This document shows, piece by piece, positions 6,904 through 13,414 of a stretch of DNA of 20,162 nt; position 1 is the first letter of the stretch, and each line of letters opens with the position of its first letter. The notes beneath the pieces were generated by a model, which saw only the letters and a program-made list of their open reading frames with translations, searched no databases and was not told the origin of the DNA. Both the position numbers and the translations under genes were made by a program. This DNA is from a virus, in IMG/VR virus record IMGVR_UViG_3300025674_000516, positions 1 to 20,162 of that record; one strand, 5' to 3'.

Positions 6904-7449
6904 TTATTTTTGACCAGGGAATGCAGGACGGTTACCTGTAGTAATACCGGACATGGCAACGAGAGTTTCTTTCTTGACTCTCAGGGTTCCGTGCTGATCA
7001 GTGTAAGTTGTAATACCAACCCAACCTACACCAGTTTCATATGCTGTTCCAGATGCACTCTGAGATCCTGTTGTCGAAATACCATAAACAAAGGTGTCCT
7101 TATTACTATTGCGTTGACTGTAATTTGAGTCTGTAATAGTGCTCTTAGGACACTGAGAAATGGTATACACAGTAGATCCCATTCCTGTTTTCAGTCCTGC
7201 AGTAGATCCAATTGTCAATCTATTTGCGCTAGCGATAGAAACAATAACTGCATCACCAAAATATGTTGAAATACCACCAATTGTGGCATCCCTATGACCA
7301 AATCGAATAATGTCACCAACTCTTGCCTCTGTGTGCCCCGCACCAGCAGCACCAAAAGTAGTACCACTACCAGTAACCAATCCTGTAGAATAATTGAGAC
7401 TAACAGTCCCTGCGTTATTCAGATTGTCATTATTGCCCCAAAGTGCCAT
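6904..7449 (-). CDS. Probable virion structural protein, 181 aa
   Basis: Starts MALWGNNDNLNNAGTVSLNY and is rich in Gly, Thr and Ser with short beta-like segments (VTGSGTTFGAAGAGHTEARV, VGWVGITTYTDQHG). It has few charges and no signal peptide. The overall look is that of beta-structured T4-like cyanophage virion proteins, and I recall similar MALWGNND openings annotated as structural. It has its own T4-type late promoter 34 bases upstream (7483-7490), which supports late, virion-related expression. Exact place in the particle (tail, neck or capsid decoration) is unknown. Confidence 0.75.
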   Translation of the reverse strand: MALWGNNDNLNNAGTVSLNYSTGLVTGSGTTFGAAGAGHTEARVGDIIRFGHRDATIGGISTYFGDAVIVSIASANRLTIGSTAGLKTGMGSTVYTISQCPKSTITDSNYSQRNSNKDTFVYGISTTGSQSASGTAYETGVGWVGITTYTDQHGTLRVKKETLVAMSGITTGNRPAFPGQK

Positions 7450-7482
7450 GTCTCTCTTCCGAAAAGTTTATTTGCTATAAGA

Positions 7483-7490
7483 TATTTATA
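7483..7490 (-). promoter_or_regulatory. T4-type late promoter TATAAATA
   Basis: A perfect match to the T4 late promoter octamer on the minus strand, in the 59-base gap between the 67-aa gene and the virion protein gene. The ATG at 7449 is 34 bases downstream. It implies recognition by a gp55-type late sigma factor and coupling of virion gene expression to replication. Confidence 0.8.
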
Positions 7491-7508
7491 AAAAGGATAG
7501 GTTATAGA

Positions 7509-7712
7509 TCAACCCTCTTCACGGGTAACCATTGCCTTCTTGACAACCTCTAAAAGTTGATCGTCCATGTCAGTCTTGGTTAGCTTAACCGCTTTACCCA
7601 AGATAACAAGACAGATCTCAACCAACTTCTCACCGAGTTCCTCATTTTCCGGAATCTTGGCGACGGCATCTTTAATTACCTTTGCTGCTAATGGAAGTAA
7701 GAATGAAAGCAT
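7509..7712 (-). CDS. 67-aa small helical protein
   Basis: Starts MLSFLLPLAAKVIKDAVAK and continues with amphipathic helices (EELGEKLVEICLVILGKAVK) and a charged C-terminus (VTREEG). GAGG lies 7 bases before the ATG. The N-terminal hydrophobic stretch is short and interrupted by Lys, so a true transmembrane holin is not supported; a peripheral membrane or assembly protein is possible. I recall similar small proteins in cyanophages between head/tail genes, without known function. It is flanked by the DUF3008-like gene and the virion protein gene. Confidence 0.7.
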   Translation of the reverse strand: MLSFLLPLAAKVIKDAVAKIPENEELGEKLVEICLVILGKAVKLTKTDMDDQLLEVVKKAMVTREEG

Positions 7713-7742
7713 GATGAACCTCGTAGTATATTCTATATATCG

Positions 7743-8207
7743 TTATTCTTTGTTAGAAACGTATCTCCCTAACTTTTTATCGTAACGTTTGACTTCACCA
7801 GGACGAAGACGATCTCTTGCTTCCCTTGCCTTACCAACAAACTTACCGAATTTCATCTTACGGTCTGCCTTGGCAAACTGTTTCTTCTCCTTGTCATACC
7901 TATCATACTTAGTTGTTTCATTCACATCACCAGAAGTATCTTTCTTATGGAGGCTTTTATAGAGATGCTTATGAAAAGGTTTTGCCTTCTTCATAATCTT
8001 ATCTCTCTGAGAGTAGTCTGCTGCTTCTTTTGCAACTTTCTTCTCAGGAAGTTTCTTGTGCTTGGTTGATGCAAAGTCTTTTACATCACTCTTCTTCATA
8101 TCAGCAGCTGCTTTAGCAGTCTCAGGAGTGGTTGGTGCCATCTCACCTTTTTGAATAGCACGAACTATTCCAAAGAATCGTTGCTGCTTTTTAGATACGG
8201 CAGGCAT
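7743..8207 (-). CDS. DUF3008-like basic protein
   Basis: A 154-aa lysine-rich protein. Its N-terminus MPAVSKKQQRFFGIVRAIQK matches my memory of the DUF3008 pattern found in marine T4-like phages and some bacteria. The rest is low-complexity and basic (KLPEKKVAKEA, KKAKPFHKHLYKSLHKKD), predicted largely disordered. A basic, disordered protein in a virion block could be an internal DNA-binding protein, but this is inference. Its ATG overlaps the TGA of the 553-aa gene (TGATG), implying translational coupling. Confidence 0.8.
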   Translation of the reverse strand: MPAVSKKQQRFFGIVRAIQKGEMAPTTPETAKAAADMKKSDVKDFASTKHKKLPEKKVAKEAADYSQRDKIMKKAKPFHKHLYKSLHKKDTSGDVNETTKYDRYDKEKKQFAKADRKMKFGKFVGKAREARDRLRPGEVKRYDKKLGRYVSNKE

Positions 8208-9868
8208 CAGTCACCTCTATAACGAGAACCAGGACGAGGACCAGTAGCATCGGTCATCTTCTGAGCATCTGTTCTGGTATCCTTTTCACGTTTTACTTTT
8301 TTGATAGCACCAAGTAATTTCGAGTTTGCTGCTCTCTTCTCCTCAGGAGACTTTCTATTGTAATCCCTAGAGATTTTCATCTGCTGATCAACAGACAATT
8401 CTTCTTTAAACTTCTTACCATCTTTCATTCGCTTGACATCATTATCAACTTTTTTATGTAACTCACCCATCTTCTTATCAGTTTCAAGTGCAGCATCAAG
8501 CACACCTTCACCCATCTCAGATTTTACGATGCTTGGACACTCTTTCTTTCCATGAACAGGACAGTCCTTACCCTGTGGATTATGAGCACAATCCATTTCT
8601 TCACCCATCGCTTTCGTGGGTGGTTCAGACTTTTTTACTTTGTTCAACCCCTGCTGTCTTTTCTGTGCGATCATTTTATCAAGCATTGCTTTCTTCTTTT
8701 GAAGTTGCAATTCTTGAGGAGACATTGATGCCTCTTCATCAACCAATTCAACCATCTCAATAATTTTTCCACCAATCTCCTCAACAGCTTCACCCAGTTT
8801 AGGGTTTATTTTTATTTTATTAGAGATCTTTTTTTCTTTAACTGGATTTGAATCAATATCATCGGACATAATTTCAGAGAGATCTTGTCTCCAGTTGGAG
8901 ATATTCTCTTCATTCATTTTTTTCTTTTGATCAACATTCTTTTGCAGTTTCTGAAAAACCTGCATTCTTTCTTCATCAGGATTTTTTTTGTACTGAGGAT
9001 GATCACTCATCTTCATACCACGCTTTTTCTCAAGACGTGCCTTACGCTCAGCAGTTCCTTTCTCAGGATCCATGTCACGAACACCTTCGGACATTTTCTT
9101 TTTGATTGCCTTACCGATTGCCTTACGACGGTTCATCAGATACTTATCAGTACCATCCTTCTTACCGTCATTATTGACATCACCGTCTTCCTTGCCGACA
9201 GGATCAAGTCCTTCTTTTACTCGAACTTTTCTTCCAAGAACAACACCGCCAGAATCCTGGAACTTTCCAGGATACATTTTCTTAGGAGACTTCTTATCTT
9301 TAATAGTAGAAGGTCTCTTTACAGGTTCGCGAGTTGTGATTTGGTTTGGATCTCCAGCCTTGGTTTCCCTAGTAGTTTTGGGATGATCCATATCCCTTTC
9401 ATATTCCATTTTTTCAAGAATTTCTTCAATCTCTTCTGCAGTAAAAAGACCTGATGCTTCAAGTTCTTCCATTTTTGCACCTGACTTGTGTCTAGTTGTG
9501 CCTGCGGAATCAACATAAGTTTCTCTCTCCTTTCTAGGAGATACATAACCAACGCCAGGTACTACACCAGTCTTTCCAGCAGCACGGGCAGCATTTCTTT
9601 CTGCTGCTCTTTGTGCTGCTCTCTTACGATTTCTATCATAAGAACTCATCGCTTCATCAACCTCAACTTCCTCAGAGGACATACTACCTGTTGGACCATC
9701 TCCAAAGTGTGGGTTGCTCATAGAACCCATCTTCTTCATATCTTTACGTGCCTTCTCATTATTTTTCTGACGTTTCTTCATATCAGTCTCAAGATATGAA
9801 TCATCTTTTTTCTCTGCAATCTGTTCTTTATAGACCTTGGAGAGATCTTTCAAATGAATTCCAGACAT
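8207..9868 (-). CDS. 553-aa charged modular protein, probably virion-associated
   Basis: A long Lys/Glu/Met-rich protein with several recognisable modules. The N-terminus is MSGIHLKDLSKVYKEQIAE. A charged helix RKRAAQRAAERNAARAAGK spans 81-99, followed by VPGVGYVSPRKERETYVDS (about 103-121). An EF-hand/dockerin-like loop lies at D230-V-N-N-D-G-K-K-D-G-T-D241, and KINPKLGEAVEEIGGKIIE at about 353-371. A Cys/His cluster lies at C427, H429, C436, H439, C444. Several (I/L)xE tripeptides resemble T4 prohead protease sites. I recall some of these modules in other cyanophage structural proteins. It may be an internal head or scaffold protein; this is not proven. A late-type promoter with one mismatch (9899-9906) lies 31 bases upstream of the start. 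Confidence 0.75.
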   Translation of the reverse strand: MSGIHLKDLSKVYKEQIAEKKDDSYLETDMKKRQKNNEKARKDMKKMGSMSNPHFGDGPTGSMSSEEVEVDEAMSSYDRNRKRAAQRAAERNAARAAGKTGVVPGVGYVSPRKERETYVDSAGTTRHKSGAKMEELEASGLFTAEEIEEILEKMEYERDMDHPKTTRETKAGDPNQITTREPVKRPSTIKDKKSPKKMYPGKFQDSGGVVLGRKVRVKEGLDPVGKEDGDVNNDGKKDGTDKYLMNRRKAIGKAIKKKMSEGVRDMDPEKGTAERKARLEKKRGMKMSDHPQYKKNPDEERMQVFQKLQKNVDQKKKMNEENISNWRQDLSEIMSDDIDSNPVKEKKISNKIKINPKLGEAVEEIGGKIIEMVELVDEEASMSPQELQLQKKKAMLDKMIAQKRQQGLNKVKKSEPPTKAMGEEMDCAHNPQGKDCPVHGKKECPSIVKSEMGEGVLDAALETDKKMGELHKKVDNDVKRMKDGKKFKEELSVDQQMKISRDYNRKSPEEKRAANSKLLGAIKKVKREKDTRTDAQKMTDATGPRPGSRYRGD

Positions 9869-9878
9869 GGTGATACGA

Positions 9879-11105
9879 CTACTTCTTTTTCTTATACTTA
9901 TTTATTAAATTTTTCACACCAACAGTTCCAGTTAGTCTCATCACATACTCACGATGAGCATCAGTTCCTACAAGTCTTTGATCGGAGGGAACACCAGATG
10001 GACCTGGATAATTTACTACAGCTTCCATAACATCACGTATCCAGGACTTAAACATATAGTCCTCTTCTGTTACACAAATAAGATGATTGGTTCCACGTCT
10101 GATAATTTTACCAATCAATCCAGTATTTAAGTTTTCAACAATATCTCCCAAATTAAAGATATTGCCTCTTACATATTCATTGCGAAGACCTTTTGGATCA
10201 CACTTAGGTGCAATCTCCCACATCTCAACAACTTCTTTCTTCTTAGATTTGATTTTCATACCAGAACGAACAGCATCAAACAATGCTTGAGTATCGCCAT
10301 CATTCAGATCTTTTGGTGTTCCACTACGGAATGCTTTGAAGTCCCCATCAACAACTGCTTTTCTCATTTTAGATGCAGACATTCCCTCCACACCCGCAGC
10401 ATCTGCATCTCTTACACCTGCAGAGATAACACGAATATTCTCAAAGTCATAAAGTTCTCCATTATATTTGGTTGCCAGATTCTCAAACTCAGACTGACGA
10501 TCTGAACCTACAATAATATTAACATCTTTATAACCGCCTTCAGATGCAGCGATAAGAACATTGAATATTGATTTCATCTCATCATCATTGACAATGTTCT
10601 CTGCATAATCAGGGAACATTTTCTTCATGAAAGAAATCTTCATATCAGGATCCAATGGATTTTTCTTAGGATCCTGTGAACGTGAAGGATATATTTTAAG
10701 ATCACCACCTTGCGATGCTTTCTTGGCAGCAGCAAGTAACTTACCATGACCTACAGTTGGTGGATTGAAACGACCAAATGCAACAGTCAAAACTTCTGAA
10801 GTCTCTGCACCAGTGTCTTCTTTCTCATCTGCTTTTGGTGTTGTAGCATCAGTCTCTTTTGGTGCAGTCTCCTTAGGTTCTTCTTCAGGTTTTGCCTGCG
10901 TTGATTTTGATTTTGCAGATTTGTCATCTTCTGCTTTTGCTTTTTTCTTACCAACAAACTTTAACTTACCATCTTCAGTAGTCGCAACAAATTTTCCACG
11001 GGAGTTCAACCAACCTCCGTGACCATCACTTACAAGGTTCAGTTTTCTCGCTTGCATACTTGCTTGCGACTGAGCCTCATTCAAAAACTGAAAGAAACTT
11101 TTCAT
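9879..11105 (-). CDS. Nucleotidyltransferase (NMNAT/cytidylyltransferase-like) with KOW-like C-terminal domain
   Basis: A 408-aa protein in four parts. Residues 1-11 (MKSFFQFLNEA) resemble the T4 capsid-targeting sequence MKTYQEFIAEA. Residues 12-50 form a conserved-looking segment (GHGGWLNSRGKFVATTE). A Lys/Glu/Thr-rich linker runs about 52-102. The catalytic domain has the HxGH-type motif at 111-120 (GRFNPPTVGH) and the ISSTxxR-like motif S243-A-S-K-M-R248, so it should transfer a nucleotidyl group, perhaps in NAD metabolism; the substrate is not determined. The C-terminal region (about 310-408) has a KOW/SH3-like core GDIVENLNTGLIGKIIRRG. AAGGA lies 12 bases before the ATG. Catalytic family is fairly sure; packaging is inferred. 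Confidence 0.85.
   Translation of the reverse strand: MKSFFQFLNEAQSQASMQARKLNLVSDGHGGWLNSRGKFVATTEDGKLKFVGKKKAKAEDDKSAKSKSTQAKPEEEPKETAPKETDATTPKADEKEDTGAETSEVLTVAFGRFNPPTVGHGKLLAAAKKASQGGDLKIYPSRSQDPKKNPLDPDMKISFMKKMFPDYAENIVNDDEMKSIFNVLIAASEGGYKDVNIIVGSDRQSEFENLATKYNGELYDFENIRVISAGVRDADAAGVEGMSASKMRKAVVDGDFKAFRSGTPKDLNDGDTQALFDAVRSGMKIKSKKKEVVEMWEIAPKCDPKGLRNEYVRGNIFNLGDIVENLNTGLIGKIIRRGTNHLICVTEEDYMFKSWIRDVMEAVVNYPGPSGVPSDQRLVGTDAHREYVMRLTGTVGVKNLINKYKKKK
9899..9906 (-). promoter_or_regulatory. Late-type promoter with one mismatch (AATAAATA)
   Basis: AATAAATA on the minus strand differs from TATAAATA at the first base. It lies inside the 3' end of the nucleotidyltransferase gene and 31 bases before the 553-aa gene start, a spacing like the other two late promoters here. 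The position is coding, so a chance match is possible. Confidence 0.45.
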
Positions 11106-11141
11106 TTATATTGATAATCCTTATACATTATTTAGCGTTTA

Positions 11142-12236
11142 TTATCCCCGATATAATAGTTTAAGCATGGTAAATGCTCCAAGTTTTCCTTTCTGCTTCG
11201 CCTCCCTATATTCAGAGTCGCTCCTAATGGTCATGGTTAAAGTCATTTTTTTATTATTACTACCCATGATATCAATAAACCATTCTTGAACCGAATTGGG
11301 TTTTAAATATGCATTAACAGAAGTTACTGCTGGCAAAAATTCTCTCAAAGGATCAGTTGCACTAGACTCCGCCTTAGCACCAATAGCTTTTACGAGCATC
11401 ATCGGAACTTCTACATCCTTTTTTTCCAATCTAAATTCATCTTCAATCCATGCTTTGGTTGCATTTACGTCGCCGTTTATCATACCAATCAACTTATTTC
11501 TACATATAGTATTCATCCTAACATAGAGTGCTTCAAACGCTAAATTATCATACTTAAATAAGTCAAGAATTTTTGCTTGCAAAATTTTATTAGGAGTTTG
11601 TCTTGAAGTAGATAAAACTAGATAATTAGTTTTATTAACAGACTTAGGAAGACCCGGAATTAAAGAATAAACATTATTCCACAACTCCTCTTTCAATTCT
11701 TCAACTGCTCTAGGATATTTTTTCTTCCAAGCAGGTTTTCTCATAGTGGTTGCCACGTATGAGTTTAATTTTGGTTCTTTAGATTTGGAAGTTCCTGCCT
11801 TCAAGCTAATCCCCATAATTTTGGGATGAACTTTTTTATCTTTAAACATTATAAAAATATCACCCGCATGATTATTGGGAACACCATTTGGTTTTTCTCT
11901 ATATCCCCAAACAACTTTTTCTATTTCTCTTTGATGATTATAATCATAAATCCAATTCAATATACCTACAGCATTTTCTAATTTAGTTTTTTTCATGGCA
12001 GGTCTAATCCGTGCCATTTTCGTAATATATTCTTTTGCAGATTCAATATTACTAGAATTCACAAAAGATTTACTTGCTCCATTAGAAGATAAGTCAACTC
12101 CTTTGATAAACTCTTCTAGTTCATCTGCAGTTCTAGGATGAACACCAGAGTTAAAAGCAAGTGCCGGAAATAATTCGGTTATGGTAGAATTAATTGTGGT
12201 CTGTTCACCACCAGACAAATATGGAAGATCTTCCAT
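11142..12236 (-). CDS. 364-aa protein with possible PD-(D/E)XK nuclease core
   Basis: No family recognised with certainty. Residues 85-148 show a pattern like PD-(D/E)XK nucleases: a helix with E87 (KLENAVGILNWIYDYN), then D126 in NNHAGDIFIMF, then a strand ending S144-L-K146 (IMGISLKAG). The rest is mixed alpha/beta with a Lys-rich region (AWKKKYPRAVEELKEELW) and a C-terminal domain rich in strands (KKMTLTMTIRSDSEYREAK). Coding sequence looks AT-richer than the replication genes. It sits between tRNA-Ala and the virion block, a common place for phage accessory genes. It could be a homing or anti-host/anti-phage nuclease, or a packaging-related protein. ATG at 12236 has only AAAGG 3 bases upstream. 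Confidence 0.75.
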   Translation of the reverse strand: MEDLPYLSGGEQTTINSTITELFPALAFNSGVHPRTADELEEFIKGVDLSSNGASKSFVNSSNIESAKEYITKMARIRPAMKKTKLENAVGILNWIYDYNHQREIEKVVWGYREKPNGVPNNHAGDIFIMFKDKKVHPKIMGISLKAGTSKSKEPKLNSYVATTMRKPAWKKKYPRAVEELKEELWNNVYSLIPGLPKSVNKTNYLVLSTSRQTPNKILQAKILDLFKYDNLAFEALYVRMNTICRNKLIGMINGDVNATKAWIEDEFRLEKKDVEVPMMLVKAIGAKAESSATDPLREFLPAVTSVNAYLKPNSVQEWFIDIMGSNNKKMTLTMTIRSDSEYREAKQKGKLGAFTMLKLLYRG

Positions 12237-12255
12237 TACCTTTTTTAGGTATTTA

Positions 12256-12328
12256 TGGAGTTAAGCGGACTCGAACCGCTGACATCCTGCTTGCAAAGCA
12301 GGCGCTCTACCAACTGAGCTATAACCCC
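12256..12328 (-). tRNA. tRNA-Ala (anticodon UGC)
   Basis: A 73-nt cloverleaf with acceptor GGGGTTA/TAACTCC (one G-U pair), D arm GCTCAGTTGGTAGAGC, anticodon stem CCTGC/GCAGG closing loop TTTGCAA, and anticodon TGC. The T arm is AGCGG-TTCGAGT-CCGCT. The discriminator is A and no CCA is encoded. It stands alone, 12 kb from the other four tRNAs, between the small paralogue genes and the 364-aa gene. Confidence 0.96.
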
Positions 12329-12343
12329 GAGAACCCCGAAGGG

Positions 12344-12535
12344 TCAGTGATCGTGATCTTCAGGAAGATTTGCTTCGATCTGTTCATCTAATTGTTGAAT
12401 AAATTTACGAATAATTACAGCTCTCTGTGAGGGAAATTCATAACTATCTTGTTTGGTATGTTGAAACAAATATGTACGAATAAGTGCTGCTTCATGGATA
12501 TTAAGTTTCAGATCAATACTAATGTCGCAACTCAT
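12344..12535 (-). CDS. 63-aa hypothetical, second of a tandem paralogue pair
   Basis: Starts MSCDISIDLKLNIHEAALIR and aligns along most of its length with the preceding 61-aa protein: I-x-L, an [ED]-A-x-L-[IL]-R helix start, L-F-x-x-T-K, and a later Q-L-D-x-x-I-E helix. It ends in His/Asp (EDHDH). The two look like a duplicated small helix-turn-helix-sized fold, though no DNA-binding motif is certain. Its ATG overlaps the preceding stop by 4 bases (ATGA). The 3' end lies 15 bases before tRNA-Ala. Confidence 0.75.
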   Translation of the reverse strand: MSCDISIDLKLNIHEAALIRTYLFQHTKQDSYEFPSQRAVIIRKFIQQLDEQIEANLPEDHDH

Positions 12536-12717
12536 AGGTCTTTCTCCTTTTGTTTAATGTCGAACTCTCTTTCAATTCCTTTATCCAACTGATTTGATAT
12601 TTCTCTGATTTTTAAAATAGCATCATCAGAGAAGAAACCAGGGTGATCTTTTGTGTACATAAAAAGAGTATGACGCAGAAGAACTGCATCATTCATACTC
12701 ATCTCAAGATTAATCAC
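12532..12717 (-). CDS. 61-aa hypothetical, first of a tandem paralogue pair
   Basis: Starts MINLEMSMNDAVLLRHTLFM and shares the pattern of its downstream neighbour (A-x-L-L-R-x-x-L-F-x-x-T-K, then IREISNQLDKGIE). Predicted all-helical, charged C-terminus (KQKEKDL). It overlaps mazG by 4 bases upstream and the 63-aa gene by 4 bases downstream, so translation is probably coupled along the three genes. Family known to me only as small cyanophage hypotheticals; function unknown. Confidence 0.75.
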   Translation of the reverse strand: MINLEMSMNDAVLLRHTLFMYTKDHPGFFSDDAILKIREISNQLDKGIEREFDIKQKEKDL

Positions 12718-13121
12718 AAATCTCCATCCTTACGGTTTTCAGATTTATGAACATCAAACTCACCACCAGGGTAGCGTGCTTTCAGTTTGTCTACATTCAT
12801 TTCTAGCACCTCATCAAAGGTTGTGTCAAGTGCCATACATGCCTGAGCAAGATACCAACAAATATCACCCAGTTCACGTTTCATGTGAAAGACATTCTCT
12901 TCAGTATAAGGTTTACCCTGGAAAATGATCTTCTTCACAACCTCAGTAAACTCACCAGACTCTGCAGTGAGACCAAGAGATGCAGTCAAAAGTTGTGTCA
13001 CATTACAATCTTCTTGAAGTTCAAGAGAGTTGGTACGAGTAAGAAATGCAGCATAATCCAAAGAGGGATCACTGGTTACTCCTTTTACAAATTCAATATA
13101 CTTTTCGGTGTCTACGGTCAT
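12714..13121 (-). CDS. mazG: MazG-like nucleotide pyrophosphohydrolase
   Basis: A 135-aa all-alpha NTP pyrophosphohydrolase of the MazG type. The metal-binding motif is E54-S-G-E57 (GLTAESGEF) and E83-L-G-D86 (KRELGDICWYLAQA), with the later N109-x-x-K112-L-x-x-R-Y motif typical of the family. It hydrolyses NTPs or dNTPs to monophosphates and pyrophosphate. Cyanophage MazG has been proposed to alter host ppGpp or to clear GTP/dGTP during infection; which applies here cannot be told. The single-domain length fits phage forms. ATGA overlaps on both sides place it in the replication operon. Confidence 0.9.
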   Translation of the reverse strand: MTVDTEKYIEFVKGVTSDPSLDYAAFLTRTNSLELQEDCNVTQLLTASLGLTAESGEFTEVVKKIIFQGKPYTEENVFHMKRELGDICWYLAQACMALDTTFDEVLEMNVDKLKARYPGGEFDVHKSENRKDGDL

Positions 13122-13414
13122 GTCAAGTCAATAGGTTGTAGTTCGCTTTCAGGTAAGATTTGTTGCATAGGTAGTTCCAAGTCAGGATCAAGCCTTACGT
13201 ATGGAACATCTACAGTCTGTGGTGGAGATGGCAGAAGTATCTTAGCATACACCGCATCTGGATATATGCTTAGAACACATTCAACATCCTTTAAAGTTCC
13301 ACAATGACGTTTTGACCCATTAGGTAAAGTCATCTCATAGTAATGAGGAATGTCTGTTCTTACTAGGTCAGAATTTGAATCCGTCAAAAGACTTCTTTGG
13401 TTTTGGTTCTTCAT
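13118..13414 (-). CDS. 98-aa conserved-looking protein overlapping gp41
   Basis: I choose the ATG at 13414, with a weak GAAGAG 7 bases upstream; this overlaps the 3' end of the helicase gene by 47 bases. The part after the overlap is clearly protein-like: IPHYYEMTLPNGSKRHCGTL, then a helix DVECVLSIYPDAVYAKI, then PSPPQTVDVPYVRLDPDLEL and QQILPESELQPIDL. I recall cyanophage proteins with the same VDVPYV segment next to replication genes, without a known role. A longer ORF to 13507 exists but is mostly a shadow of gp41. It overlaps mazG by 4 bases. Confidence 0.75.
   Translation of the reverse strand: MKNQNQRSLLTDSNSDLVRTDIPHYYEMTLPNGSKRHCGTLKDVECVLSIYPDAVYAKILLPSPPQTVDVPYVRLDPDLELPMQQILPESELQPIDLT

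Noticed and set aside
7509-7712. 67-aa protein as a holin
   Set aside because: The hydrophobic stretch at the N-terminus is short and broken by lysines, there is no second span, and no endolysin lies nearby.
8207-8215. C-terminal RGD of the 553-aa protein as an integrin-type adhesion motif
   Set aside because: A three-residue match at the end of a low-complexity basic protein in a cyanobacterial phage has no meaning as an integrin ligand.
8885-9454. Plus-strand 189-aa ORF rich in Leu, Phe and Ile, resembling a membrane protein
   Set aside because: It is antisense to the Lys/Glu-rich 553-aa gene; the complement of Lys/Glu codons yields Phe/Leu/Ser, which explains the false hydrophobicity.
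12250-12257. CATAAATA on the minus strand before the 364-aa gene as a late promoter
   Set aside because: It overlaps the 3' end of tRNA-Ala and would leave only about 7 bases before the ATG, too short for a leader.
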